Translations under genes and position numbers: made by a program
Part shown: positions 16,853-26,248 of the stretch, piece after piece
Position numbering within the stretch: the stretch's first letter is position 1
Layout: the number at the start of each line of letters is the position of its first letter
Source: Paenibacillus sp. E222
GTDB lineage: Bacteria > Bacillota > Bacilli > Paenibacillales > Paenibacillaceae
DNA length: 64,000 bases
Direction of reading: 5' to 3'
Assembly: GCF_013401555.1 (NCBI RefSeq)
Contig: NZ_CP058552.1
Coordinates: 5,642,001-5,706,000, forward strand
The notes under the pieces: model-generated
What the model saw: the letters and a program-made list of their open reading frames with translations, nothing else
What the model was told of the DNA's origin: nothing
The model's database searches: none

Positions 16853-18292
16853 TCACTGGCTACGTAACCAGGGTTCAACCCGGGCATATAATCGGTCCTT
16901 ATCATATTGCACATACTGACTCGCCCGATTGCGCACCGGGTCACCGGCATAGAAACGTTCATACAGATCATGTCTGGCTCCCAGCGGACTTCCTGTCAGC
17001 TCCCAGGCGAGCTGGAATAACCGAATCTTTTCTGGTGCCTGCATCGTTACGCCTCCAAGATACTTGTTCATCATGGGGCTGATACTTCCTTCGAGCTCCT
17101 GCTTCCCGGAAGGGATCTGAATAAGGCCACCTGCGGCAATCGTCTTCAAAATCTCAACAGCACGCGGGTAATAACGGTTCCCCAGATTACGGGCTGTTTC
17201 GATATATTTGAATGATGGCAGCCAGTTTCCATGAATATCCGGTGCAGCCTGAGCCTCGGATGCGATGATGAGTCCTTCAATCGTATGCATCTGGCTGATC
17301 ATCTCCCCGAGCTGTTCCTGTACATTCAGGAAGGAATCCACTCCAATCTCCTTGGCAACGGAAGACGTGATGGCTGTAATGAATTCCAGCTTTGAATGCA
17401 GCCGAATAATGCTCTGATGGTAAGCCAGACTGGAGGATGCCACGTTGCAGCGAATCTGCCATACCGCTTCCGGATTGTTGTGCAGCAGTACACGCTCCCA
17501 AGGTACAAACACATCGTCAAAAAATAATACAGCATCCATCTCATCATACTGACTACTGAGCGGATGAGCAGTATCTGACTCTAAAGTTGCAAAAGATTCT
17601 CTACATACCATATGTAATCCTGGACTTCCTGCTGCCACAATAACCATATGCGCCAATTCCGGGCGATGTCCGGGAATGCGCTGAATCGGATATGCAATGA
17701 TATCGTCCGCATGTGGAGCAGCAGTCGCCACCATCTTGGCCCCACGAAGGACAACGCCCTCCGTATTGGTACGAATGATTCGCAGCATTGCATCTTCATC
17801 TTCCCCAACGGGCAGAGCGCGGTTAATCTGCGGGTCACGCTGGACTATGGTCAGGAAGACATCCTTCCGTTTTGCCTCCTCATAATAGGCAGCGATTTTA
17901 CCACCATATGCCGGGTCATATACAGCCATTGCATCCCGTGTGGCATACCATCCGGTCAGGCGGGACCGGGCGTAATCCGAGAGACGGCTCATTACACCAT
18001 AGGTGCGATCAGACCACAATCGAAAGGCTGCCGCCCTGCTGCTGATCTCCTGAGCACTACGGGGTACTCGAAAAGCCTGGTGTACATATCCATTCGTCTG
18101 CTCATCCCAATAAGCCACTGTCTCTCTCGTGTCCGCATCATCCACCAGATTGAACAGATCTTCAATCGTTTGCAAGGTTCCCCGGAAGGCAGAATGCTCT
18201 GTTACTCGAATACGTTCTCCATCCAGCCATACATTCCGTTCGTCGTTCAACCGCTCCAGATAAGCTTGTCCACGGGACATCGTTAAGCTCAA
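16853..18292 (-). CDS. hpaB: 4-hydroxyphenylacetate 3-monooxygenase oxygenase component (HpaB family)
   Basis: This FADH2-dependent flavin monooxygenase hydroxylates phenols such as 4-hydroxyphenylacetate. It has 479 residues, the typical length. The HpaB N-domain (about 5-270) and C-domain (about 280-475) are intact: TGWYATRDAMAVYDP, HADDIIAYPI, ESDTAHPLSSQYDEMDA and FDDVFVPWERV are characteristic. It starts at TTG 18292, seven bases after AGGAGG. No HpaC flavin reductase or hpa catabolic genes are adjacent; it must borrow FADH2 from elsewhere. B. subtilis YoaI is a comparable lone homologue. True substrate unknown. Confidence 0.85.
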   Translation of the reverse strand: MSLTMSRGQAYLERLNDERNVWLDGERIRVTEHSAFRGTLQTIEDLFNLVDDADTRETVAYWDEQTNGYVHQAFRVPRSAQEISSRAAAFRLWSDRTYGVMSRLSDYARSRLTGWYATRDAMAVYDPAYGGKIAAYYEEAKRKDVFLTIVQRDPQINRALPVGEDEDAMLRIIRTNTEGVVLRGAKMVATAAPHADDIIAYPIQRIPGHRPELAHMVIVAAGSPGLHMVCRESFATLESDTAHPLSSQYDEMDAVLFFDDVFVPWERVLLHNNPEAVWQIRCNVASSSLAYHQSIIRLHSKLEFITAITSSVAKEIGVDSFLNVQEQLGEMISQMHTIEGLIIASEAQAAPDIHGNWLPSFKYIETARNLGNRYYPRAVEILKTIAAGGLIQIPSGKQELEGSISPMMNKYLGGVTMQAPEKIRLFQLAWELTGSPLGARHDLYERFYAGDPVRNRASQYVQYDKDRLYARVEPWLRSQ

Positions 18293-18431
18293 TTGTAATC
18301 CTCCTTCTCAGTTAGAAAGGCTAGGAAACTCAATAGTGTTGATGGTTTTATTCATTTCAAGAGTCAAGCTACATCGAAATGATACATACTGTATCTATTG
18401 AAATAGTACTTTGCTTTCGAGGAAAAAGTCA

Positions 18432-18462
18432 ACAGACACCGAACCTAAGGTCCGATGCCTGT
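18432..18462 (-). terminator. Terminator of the Bce-type transporter operon
   Basis: A 15-bp stem (18432-18446 with 18448-18462) forms on the minus strand with several G-U pairs, followed shortly by five T. Confidence 0.65.
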
Positions 18463-18477
18463 TCTATTAAAATTATG

Positions 18478-20430
18478 TTAGATCAGTTTGGCATACATAT
18501 TGCGAAGATAACGCCAGCGTACCAGCAGGAAGAACAGAATCTGCATGGAAGCAAATACCAGGAAAATGCGCAAAGTATAACCCATGACGGAGAAATCTAC
18601 TAACTGCTGTAATGCAACAAAGGCCACGGAGCTGTGGATAATGGCCAGGACGATTGGCAAGAAAAACATTAACAGCAGCTGTCTGGTTACGATGTTGCGA
18701 AGCTCCGGCCGACTCAGTCCCATCTTACCAATCATGCGGTACTGCTCTTCATCCCGTTCCAGATCTGCATATAACCGGAAGTAGGTAAAGCTTGCAGCAA
18801 AGGTAAAAAAGACGATGCCAATCAATCCACTCAGAATAAGGATAATGCCATTGGTTTGTTTGGAATTAAGCCAATCCAGCACGAGAGCGCTGATCTCGAA
18901 GTAGCCCCGATTACTTGAGTCATTTTGAATGGATTCAATCAGATCCGGCGCAAACTTCCGCGTCCCCATCCAATCTGTCACAACAAATTGCGTCTTTCTA
19001 TCGGGATAATAATTTTCATCAGCCTCGATTTGAATATTAAATTCCCTATTCATCTTGTCGTACAGCTCATTGGATACCACATAAACTTCCCTTTTGAATT
19101 CAACAGGGATGACGATATCGGTTGCAGGTGTTGTTAATCTGACCTTTTCCTGAACTTCCCACATACTGATATTTTTCTCAGTTGAACCCTGCCCGGCTTC
19201 TGCTCGTAATGTCTTGCGACTCGTAAGATTGCCTGGAGTCATAAAGGAATCGTTCACATTCTCGAGAGTTCGCTCTTGGTAACCGAGCGCCTTGGCAAGA
19301 TGATTATATTCACTTAGTTTGATGATATAGTTCCCCTCGTCATCAAACAGCGGAGTATAACTACCTTTCTGGTACGGAACCTCATTATCGATCAATGTCT
19401 CCTCGATCTTCCTGATGTGCCGTTCTGCGCCAGGTGTATCCCATGAATTTTGGTAGGTAAACGCATATGGATTTGACATCGATGACAATCCCGGATCGCC
19501 GATCGCCAGCATCGTGCCAATGCCTGTAAAGGCAGAAGCCGAGATCACACTTACCATAAAAAACATGACGGCATTATCTTTCATTCGATAGGTAAGTTCG
19601 GACAGAAACAGCAAATTCGTTTTGCGGAAAAACAAACGCTTATTGCTTTTAAGCGCCCGAATGGCATACACACTAAGTTGGGTGAATAACAGATACGTGC
19701 CTGCAATAACCAAAACCACACTGCCAAACAGCAAAGGGAAGGAGTATGTGATCCATACAAAGGCAAATACACCTGCATATCCACCCCCAATGAGTATGAC
19801 GGAGAGAAGTGCTAAAAGACGAGAGGCCTTTGGCTCGGGTTTTGGTTTTTCCTCTGATTTTACAAGGTCAATCAATGACCCTTTTCGCATTAGCAGAGAC
19901 GAGCTCAGCGCAATCACAACAAACAGCAGCAGAAATGCTCCGACAGTAAGTGCGATTGCTTTTAATGGAAAATAGAATCGAAGACTTTCCTCCACAGCCA
20001 GCATCGAACCGCAGATCAACAGGATCAGCTTGGCAAAGATCATTCCTAATCCAACGCCTGCCACAATGGCGGCGAGTCCAATGCACAAGTTCTCCATAAA
20101 TAACAGTCGGTTCATCTGTTTACGTGTCATGCCAATGATTTGAAATATGCCGAATTCTTTTTTGCGCGTCTTGAGAAATGAACCTACGGAATAGAGTAGA
20201 AACAGAAACGAAAAGATGAAAATAATGATTTCAGCAATCAAAAAACCCTGATTCGCAAGCATGGTCACTGTCCCACTTGAACCCTTCAGTCCATCCTTCA
20301 GATCCGGGTGAAACAAAAGCAGCGCATACGTAAAAAAGATCATGACGGAAAACGTACTGCTCAGGAAATGAGCCAGATAAATTCGTTTGTTCCGAACAAC
20401 ATTATTAATGGCGAACTGGCGAAAATTCAT
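18478..20430 (-). CDS. BceB-type ABC transporter permease
   Basis: This large membrane permease of the peptide-detoxification (Peptide-7 exporter) class works with the ATPase encoded just upstream. It has 650 residues, with about ten membrane segments. A long extracellular domain between the seventh and eighth (about 310-540) is the hallmark of BceB and is thought to contact the antimicrobial peptide-lipid complex. The FtsX-like segments flank it, including RKKEFGIFQIIGMTRKQ and the C-terminal RDEEQYRMIGKMGLSRPEL. It starts at ATG 20430 after GGGAGG and overlaps the ATPase gene by 26 bases. With the kinase below it would also serve as the stress sensor. Confidence 0.88.
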   Translation of the reverse strand: MNFRQFAINNVVRNKRIYLAHFLSSTFSVMIFFTYALLLFHPDLKDGLKGSSGTVTMLANQGFLIAEIIIFIFSFLFLLYSVGSFLKTRKKEFGIFQIIGMTRKQMNRLLFMENLCIGLAAIVAGVGLGMIFAKLILLICGSMLAVEESLRFYFPLKAIALTVGAFLLLFVVIALSSSLLMRKGSLIDLVKSEEKPKPEPKASRLLALLSVILIGGGYAGVFAFVWITYSFPLLFGSVVLVIAGTYLLFTQLSVYAIRALKSNKRLFFRKTNLLFLSELTYRMKDNAVMFFMVSVISASAFTGIGTMLAIGDPGLSSMSNPYAFTYQNSWDTPGAERHIRKIEETLIDNEVPYQKGSYTPLFDDEGNYIIKLSEYNHLAKALGYQERTLENVNDSFMTPGNLTSRKTLRAEAGQGSTEKNISMWEVQEKVRLTTPATDIVIPVEFKREVYVVSNELYDKMNREFNIQIEADENYYPDRKTQFVVTDWMGTRKFAPDLIESIQNDSSNRGYFEISALVLDWLNSKQTNGIILILSGLIGIVFFTFAASFTYFRLYADLERDEEQYRMIGKMGLSRPELRNIVTRQLLLMFFLPIVLAIIHSSVAFVALQQLVDFSVMGYTLRIFLVFASMQILFFLLVRWRYLRNMYAKLI

Positions 20431-21175
20431 GTCCTGAGCCTCCCATCAGGGATAATACGTTGATGATTCGCTGATAAAACGTTGATCGGTTATCTCCATA
20501 GTGAATTTCGTTGTACAGTCGTCCATCCTTAATAAATACAACCCGGCTGCAATAACTTGCCGCAACAGCGTCATGCGTGACCAGCAGCATAGTGGCCCGA
20601 TCTTCCTGGTTGCGACGCTCCAGCATCTCCATTACATCACGCGCTGCCTTCGAATCGAGATTTCCTGTAGGCTCATCAGCCAGCACCAGCTTGGGAGAAT
20701 GGATCAGGGCTCGTGCGATTGCTGTCCGCTGGGCCTGACCTCCGGAAATTTCATACGTGCGTTTGTTCAGCAGAGAGGCGATGCCCAGCTTCTCTGCGAG
20801 TCGATCAACACGTTCATTCATCTCCTCAACCGATACTCCGTCGAGCGTAAGCGGCAGGACAATATTTTCTTTTACCGTGAGTGTGTTGAGCAGGTTAAAC
20901 GACTGAAATACGAATCCCAGCTCTCGGCGTCTGAACAGAGCAAGTTCATCGTGATCCAGTTCAAACGGGTTCTTTCCTGCAATCTGCAATTCCCCTGAAG
21001 TCGGGTGGTCAATGGTTGAAATCATGTTTAGCAACGTTGTTTTACCGCTGCCTGATGGACCCATGATGCCGACGAATTCACCCTCCTGAATACTGAGATC
21101 AATTCCTGACAAGGCTTCGTATGACACGATCCCTTTATAAATTTTGCTAATCTGTTTCACTGAACATATCTCCAT
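20405..21175 (-). CDS. BceA-type ABC transporter ATP-binding protein
   Basis: This ATPase drives the BceB-type permease. It has 256 residues. Walker A GPSGSGKTT is at about 39-47, Q-loop GFVFQSFNLL, signature ISGGQAQR, Walker B LVLADEPTGNLD and switch VTHD; all intact. The family (MacB/LolD-like) frees membrane peptides such as bacitracin complexes from lipid II-cycle targets. ATG at 21175 follows AAAGGAG. The 279-base gap upstream should hold the regulator-controlled promoter; the minus strand there has TGTA-N6-TACA near 21320, a weak candidate operator. It overlaps the permease gene. Confidence 0.88.
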   Translation of the reverse strand: MEICSVKQISKIYKGIVSYEALSGIDLSIQEGEFVGIMGPSGSGKTTLLNMISTIDHPTSGELQIAGKNPFELDHDELALFRRRELGFVFQSFNLLNTLTVKENIVLPLTLDGVSVEEMNERVDRLAEKLGIASLLNKRTYEISGGQAQRTAIARALIHSPKLVLADEPTGNLDSKAARDVMEMLERRNQEDRATMLLVTHDAVAASYCSRVVFIKDGRLYNEIHYGDNRSTFYQRIINVLSLMGGSGHEFSPVRH

Positions 21176-21377
21176 AGGTTAATGGCTCCTTTTAGATTTC
21201 GAATTTGAATTAAACCACGTTGAACTGAACTTCTTCGCCATTCGAGGTCGTTCTCTACTTTCTGACTTCAGTCTATCGAAGTTTCGACCATTCTCCTATG
21301 GATTAACCTTTCATCTTCATGACATTATTGTAAGGTTATACAGTCTCACTATCCGACAATCGTCCTCTCATATGTAG

Positions 21378-21429
21378 AAAATGAGAAAGACGCCGATCCC
21401 TATCAGGGCACCAGACGTCTTCTCATTTC
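21378..21429 (-). terminator. Terminator after the Bce-type regulator/kinase pair
   Basis: AAATGAGAAAGACG (from 21378) and CGTCTTCTCATTT form the outer stem of a hairpin 26 bases after the kinase stop, separating the two-component genes from the transporter genes. Confidence 0.65.
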
Positions 21430-21454
21430 ATTCCGCATTATGCTGCTTTATATT

Positions 21455-22441
21455 TCAGGTTTCAAATGTAATGGTTACCGTTGTCCCTTCTCCCTGAACG
21501 GATGTAAGGTCAATCTGATGGTTCATTCGTGTCAGGACATCCTTTACAATATACAGTCCCATCCCCGTGGATTCTTTAAAATGTCGCCCATTCTCTCCGG
21601 TGAAAAAAGGCTGGTACACTCGGTTAAGATCCGACTTGGGAATACCCACTCCCTGATCCTTCACTTCAAGAATGATGGAACGTGTGGATTCATAAGCCTG
21701 GATGATTACCTTTTGCCCGTTTCCCCCGGAAGAGTACTTGATGGCATTGGATAACAGTTGTACGAGGACAAACCGAATCCACTTCGCATCCGACTGGACT
21801 ATTAACCCAGAATCAATTTTCATCTCGGGATACACGTGATTGCGAATGAAGAAACGTTTTAGTTCATGGATAGCTTCTTCTCCGGCCGCCTTGAGGGATA
21901 CTGGTTCCACACTGAAATCTTGTTCAAATGTCTCCAGCCGCGCCATGTATAGCACGGTTTCCAGCCCTCGTCTCATCTGGTCTGCTTCCTCTCGAATGCT
22001 GATGAAACGGGCGTCCTCATCCTCCTGATCCTCAACCGTCAGTTCAATGACGGACAACGGTGTCTTCATCTGATGAACCCATTGATTCATAAAAGTCAGG
22101 TATTCCTGTTGACGCTGTTCCAGACGATGCAGATGCGCATGATAATGACCGTACTGTGAGTCCAGCAGTTCTGACAATGCCTGCGGCAAGGGCGCGGGCT
22201 CATTCAGTGGAACAAATTCTTTCAGATCATTCATTCGATGGGACATCCGGGAATAAAACATGCGATGGGACAGATACCGATAAATGAGATAGGCTGCATA
22301 TAGGACTAACCCCAGAGATACCGCATAAGCGGCCGTTAACCAGTGGTCATAGCCGTCGTACCAGAAGACCGCAACCACGGTGAACAGCATAACGATTACC
22401 CAACAAGTCAGTACAATATGTTCTTTGATAAACAACTTCAT
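21455..22441 (-). CDS. BceS-type intramembrane-sensing histidine kinase
   Basis: This kinase has 328 residues with two membrane helices close together (about 8-28 and 33-53) and almost no extracellular loop, so it cannot sense the drug itself. BceS-like kinases read flux through the cognate transporter. The phospho-acceptor His is in WVHQMKTPLSVIE; the ATPase domain has LLSNAIKYSS, VKDQGVGIP and STGMGLYIVK. ATG 22441 overlaps the regulator stop as ATGA, giving coupling; the longer TTG start at 22462 is less likely. A terminator separates it from bceA. Confidence 0.88.
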   Translation of the reverse strand: MKLFIKEHIVLTCWVIVMLFTVVAVFWYDGYDHWLTAAYAVSLGLVLYAAYLIYRYLSHRMFYSRMSHRMNDLKEFVPLNEPAPLPQALSELLDSQYGHYHAHLHRLEQRQQEYLTFMNQWVHQMKTPLSVIELTVEDQEDEDARFISIREEADQMRRGLETVLYMARLETFEQDFSVEPVSLKAAGEEAIHELKRFFIRNHVYPEMKIDSGLIVQSDAKWIRFVLVQLLSNAIKYSSGGNGQKVIIQAYESTRSIILEVKDQGVGIPKSDLNRVYQPFFTGENGRHFKESTGMGLYIVKDVLTRMNHQIDLTSVQGEGTTVTITFET

Positions 22442-23142
22442 GAGGGCGACGATGCCTTCCAATTACTGTTGAGTCGATAACCCGAACCTCGTACCGTCTC
22501 CAGCGCATCTGTAATTCCCAGCTCAGTCAATCGTTTACGAACTCGGGTCACATTCACGCTAAGTGTATTATCATCCACAAAGGAATCATCCCACAGCTTT
22601 TCCAAGATGGTTTCACGGCTAACCAGTTTGGGACTCCGACGCAGCAACGTCTCCAGCAAAATGGTTTCTTTCTTGGTCAGCTGTATCTTGCGGTCACCGA
22701 GCTCCATCTCCAATCTTTCCAGATAAACAGTTAATCCATCCAGCTCCACCTTTCGCTCTTCATGACGCGCAGCGTAATCGCCATACACCCGGCGCAGCTG
22801 ACTTCGAATTTTGGCCATGACAATCTCATGCTCAAACGGCTTCGTAATATAATCGTCCGCACCATTCTCCAGCGCCATGACCTGATCCATCTTGCCACTA
22901 CGGGCCGAGATGAAAATAATCGGACAAGTGGAGATGGAGCGAATTTGGCGACACCAATAGAACCCATCGTAACTCGGCAAGTTGATATCCAGCAGCACGA
23001 CATGCGGCTTAATCTGTTCAAACTGCTGGACGACCTGCTCAAAATCCTCAACCGCAACGGCCCTGTCACCATATCTCTCGATATGGGATTGAAGTAAACC
23101 CGCAATCTTCGGATCATCTTCAATAATCATTATCGTATACAT
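22438..23142 (-). CDS. BceR-type response regulator
   Basis: This OmpR-family activator has 234 residues. The receiver (about 3-115) shows IIEDDPK, Asp in VVLLDINLP and Lys in YITKPFEHE. The winged helix (about 130-228) ends GSGYRLN. It should bind upstream of the transporter genes at 21176-21380 when phosphorylated by the kinase. ATG 23142 follows GAGGTGAG. It lies 73 bases downstream of the NagZ gene on the same strand; it may be read from that transcript as well as its own promoter. Confidence 0.9.
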   Translation of the reverse strand: MYTIMIIEDDPKIAGLLQSHIERYGDRAVAVEDFEQVVQQFEQIKPHVVLLDINLPSYDGFYWCRQIRSISTCPIIFISARSGKMDQVMALENGADDYITKPFEHEIVMAKIRSQLRRVYGDYAARHEERKVELDGLTVYLERLEMELGDRKIQLTKKETILLETLLRRSPKLVSRETILEKLWDDSFVDDNTLSVNVTRVRKRLTELGITDALETVRGSGYRLNSNWKASSPS

Positions 23143-23215
23143 AAAAAGGTCTCACCTCTAACCTGTCATAATGGAATATGCAATTCTCTTTCCAAAATCA
23201 TAACACAGGTGGGTA

Positions 23216-24553
23216 CTATCGGGCATCGACCTTCTTGCGCCAATCCACAATGTCAGCGTTCAGCTGCTTCAAATCTCCAGATGGCTGCTGCTCATCGGAC
23301 AAGTTATACTTCTGTTTCAACGCCAGAATTCGATATACACTTTCATTAATTCGGGATTCTGAAATTTTTCCTGACTTCACCGCACTCTTCAGCGTATCAA
23401 AAATAGTCTTGGCACTCTCATAACTGTGAGCTACCAGCAGAATATCGCTCCCTGCCTGAACCGTCGCCACGGCAGCATCGTTCAGCTTATAATTTTTCGC
23501 GATCGCGCCCATGCTCAGATCATCAGTGATGACCACACCGTCATACTTGAATTTGCCACGCAACTGCTGACCAATAATGACGTCCGACAAGGAGGCCGGA
23601 TGGTCGGGATCCAGCTTCGGAAACAGAATATGGGCTACCATAACCGCCTCCACCTGTTCCTTCACCGCTGCCTCAAACGGAATCCACTCCAGCTGGGCAA
23701 GTTGCTGTTCCGTTTTGTTCACGACAGGCAGATCCAAGTGGGAGTCCACTGACGTGTCTCCGTGACCGGGAAAATGCTTCACCACCGGAATAATCCCTTC
23801 GCTGCGCAGCCCTTTCATTTCGGCTATACCCATTTGGGAGACCAGACTGGCTGAACTTCCAAATGAACGATCCCCTATCACCGGGTTATTCGGATTACTG
23901 TTTACATCCAGCACTGGAGCAAAATCGACGTTAAAACCTACCAGTTGAATTTGTCTTGCTAACAATTTGCCCATCGTTTCAGCCAAATCAGCATCCTTCG
24001 TCTTGCCCACTTTCCCATTGGAGGGTATAGTCTCAACCGTTTCCGGCATACGACTAACTTTGCCACCCTCCTGATCCACACTCATGAAAATTGGAACCGG
24101 ATTGGAACGATTGGCATCCTTGATGGATTGTACGAAGTTTGCTGTTCCTGGCACGGTTGAGACATTATTGGCATAGAAAATAATCCCTCCCACCTTCTGA
24201 TCCGTGATCATCTGTTTCGCTTGAGCATCCAAAGTGGTTCCCTGAACACCCGCCAGAATCATTTGTCCGATCTTCTCATCCAAAGACAATTGGTCGAGCT
24301 GCTCTTGTACCGGATCTTTCTCTTCCTGCGTAGGCACTGTATTCTGTTGATCATCCTGACCATTCTGATCTTCTGCACCTGCGTTTGAATTCGCATTCGT
24401 CTCCGTTCCGGCATTATTGTTATTTTGGTCTGACGAGGAAGGCTTCTGTGACTGCCCACATGCGGATAAGAGCAGGACTATTCCGAATAGCAGGAACAAC
24501 ATTTGAAGCATGTTTATGTGTTTGTTTTTTAACTTGCGATTATGGTAATACAA
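23216..24553 (-). CDS. nagZ: Lipoprotein beta-N-acetylhexosaminidase (GH3, NagZ)
   Basis: This surface-anchored exo-glycosidase removes terminal GlcNAc from muropeptides in cell-wall recycling, as B. subtilis NagZ/YbbD does. It has 445 residues. A signal peptide with lipobox LLSACG (Cys about 32) is followed by an acidic Asn/Gln-rich linker (33-80) and the GH3 barrel. Motifs are VDQEGGKVSR, KHFPGHGDTSVDSH (the NagZ His/Asp catalytic dyad) and DDLSMGAI. Only the catalytic barrel is present; the C-terminal domain of YbbD-type enzymes is lacking. It starts at TTG 24553 after AAGGAGG. The leader contains a long inverted repeat. Confidence 0.88.
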   Translation of the reverse strand: MYYHNRKLKNKHINMLQMLFLLFGIVLLLSACGQSQKPSSSDQNNNNAGTETNANSNAGAEDQNGQDDQQNTVPTQEEKDPVQEQLDQLSLDEKIGQMILAGVQGTTLDAQAKQMITDQKVGGIIFYANNVSTVPGTANFVQSIKDANRSNPVPIFMSVDQEGGKVSRMPETVETIPSNGKVGKTKDADLAETMGKLLARQIQLVGFNVDFAPVLDVNSNPNNPVIGDRSFGSSASLVSQMGIAEMKGLRSEGIIPVVKHFPGHGDTSVDSHLDLPVVNKTEQQLAQLEWIPFEAAVKEQVEAVMVAHILFPKLDPDHPASLSDVIIGQQLRGKFKYDGVVITDDLSMGAIAKNYKLNDAAVATVQAGSDILLVAHSYESAKTIFDTLKSAVKSGKISESRINESVYRILALKQKYNLSDEQQPSGDLKQLNADIVDWRKKVDAR

Positions 24554-24948
24554 GGATGGTCATCCTCCTTAAGAGTTGTTGTCATTCAGGCTGAGTGTGG
24601 TTCAGGCATAACCTTATCATAAGGTGGTTCATTTTCAAAATGGAGACAGCCCAAGTACAAATTCTTAAGATGCAGCCTGAATGACGCAAAAAAATTTTCC
24701 CCTTGTGGGGTTAAAGTGTGGTATCTCATGGTGTTATTCCTTGGGCGTGTGTGATTGGAGGGGATGAGATAAGGTGTCAGCGGTGCAAAAAATGGTTTTC
24801 TATTGTGAATTTTTCATATGTTGAAATTGTTATTATAGTGAGGTGAAAAAGCCGCCTTTCGGCGGCAATATGTTTTATTTTCGTTGTTGTAGTCGTTGGT
24901 TTTCGTTGCTGTTGGCATTTGTTCTTTCCAAGCCTTAAAGATTATTCT
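24554..24948. other. Intergenic region with nested inverted repeats before nagZ
   Basis: No gene is seen. A 13-bp perfect inverted repeat, GTCATTCAGGCTG (24581-24593) and its complement (24673-24685), encloses 79 bases. Inside it is ACCTTAT-C-ATAAGGT (24611-24625), a perfect palindrome. On the minus strand that palindrome contains TATGAT, a possible -10 for nagZ. A small CCCC-TTGT-GGGG hairpin lies at 24702-24713. Confidence 0.5.
24846..24866 (-). terminator. Terminator of the old yellow enzyme gene
   Basis: GCCGCC-TTTC-GGCGGC hairpin (24851-24866) is followed on the minus strand by five T, 83 bases after the stop at 24949. Confidence 0.8.
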
Positions 24949-26052
24949 TTAATAGAGTGTTTTCAACACTTCTGTTGTAAAAGGGACGATTTCGGACTGG
25001 CTGCCTTCGCGAACTTTGTTTGGCCATTCCGGATCACTCAGAAGTACACGCCCCAACGCGATCAAGTCAAATTCATTATTCTCCATTTTCGCGTTCAACT
25101 GATCCAGATGAGCGTCACCCGTTCCCTGGTTTTCGTTCGCTCTGTCCACGAATTCCGCTTCAAGCCCTACTGATCCAACGGAGATCGCCGGTTTGCCACT
25201 TATTTTCTGTGTCCAGCCTGCAAGATTCAGCTCTGAGCCATCAAATTCCGGCAGCCAGAATCGACGAGTCGAGCAGTGGAAAATATCTACACCTGCCGCC
25301 GTGAGGGGTGCAAGGAATTGCTCCAGTTGTTCTGGCGTTTCCACCAGACGTGCGTCATAGTTCCCCATTTTCCATTGGGAGAAACGAAGTACAATCGGGA
25401 AGTCAGGACCTACTGCAGCACGGCATGCTTCAATAACTTCAACTGCAAAACGCGTGCGCTGTGTCAGATCGCCACCGTATTTATCCGTACGACGATTGGT
25501 CTGCTCCCAGAAAAATTGATCAATCAGGTAGCCATGAGCCCCGTGAAGCTCAATACCATCGAAACCGATACGCTGCGCATCAGCTGCAGCTTGGGCATAC
25601 GCCTGGATAATACCCTTGATCTCGTCCTCTGACAAAGATTCTCTCTCAGGTTCACCTGCCATGCTTATTCCCGATGGGCCTACCGGCTCAGCTTCTGCAT
25701 TGGGCAAATCACCTGAACGGCGGGCTGTACCTACATGCCATAATTGTGGCATGATTTTGCCACCTGCCTCATGGACAGCCTTGACTACATTCGCCCAACC
25801 CTGCAGTGATTCTTCGCCATGGAACAACGGAATGCTTGCGCCACTAATGGATGAGGGGTGGTTAATGCCCGTTCCTTCCGTAATGATCAGCCCTACACCT
25901 CCGGCTGCTCTGCGACGATAGTATTCCACGACCTCTGGTCCGGGTACTCCTTCGGGTGAAAATCCACGAGTCATAGGCGCCATGACGATCCGGTTGGACA
26001 GGTTAAGCTTGTCCGAGGTGAATGGTTTAAACAAAGCTGACGGTACATTCAT
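24949..26052 (-). CDS. NADH:flavin oxidoreductase (old yellow enzyme family)
   Basis: This FMN-containing TIM-barrel ene-reductase has 367 residues. It reduces activated C=C bonds of enals, enones or nitro compounds with NAD(P)H. N-terminal NRIVMAPMTRG binds FMN, GFDGIELHGAHGYLIDQF carries the active-site HxxH, and the C-terminal IALGRVLLSDPEW binds the FMN phosphate. ATG 26052 follows AAAGGAG; a 19-codon in-frame extension upstream lacks a ribosome binding site. It stands alone with its own terminator. No dedicated regulator is adjacent. Confidence 0.88.
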   Translation of the reverse strand: MNVPSALFKPFTSDKLNLSNRIVMAPMTRGFSPEGVPGPEVVEYYRRRAAGGVGLIITEGTGINHPSSISGASIPLFHGEESLQGWANVVKAVHEAGGKIMPQLWHVGTARRSGDLPNAEAEPVGPSGISMAGEPERESLSEDEIKGIIQAYAQAAADAQRIGFDGIELHGAHGYLIDQFFWEQTNRRTDKYGGDLTQRTRFAVEVIEACRAAVGPDFPIVLRFSQWKMGNYDARLVETPEQLEQFLAPLTAAGVDIFHCSTRRFWLPEFDGSELNLAGWTQKISGKPAISVGSVGLEAEFVDRANENQGTGDAHLDQLNAKMENNEFDLIALGRVLLSDPEWPNKVREGSQSEIVPFTTEVLKTLY

Positions 26053-26248
26053 TGTGTATTGCTCCTTTACGATCAGATTGGAAGAAAACATGTAAACTTT
26101 CTTGCACAAAAAAATAGAGCAAGTTCAATGTAGCTTCTTCTAAGAAGTTCTACGATTTCAGCCTGCCCTACTTTTAACCCAAAACCGCCCTCTCTGTAAC
26201 CAAAAATGTGGATGAAGCATAGTATATAATCCATAATCTTCCTTCAAA

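Noticed and set aside
17648..18286. 212-codon plus-strand ORF opposite the HpaB gene
   Set aside because: Antisense shadow of a well-supported coding frame; no recognisable domain.
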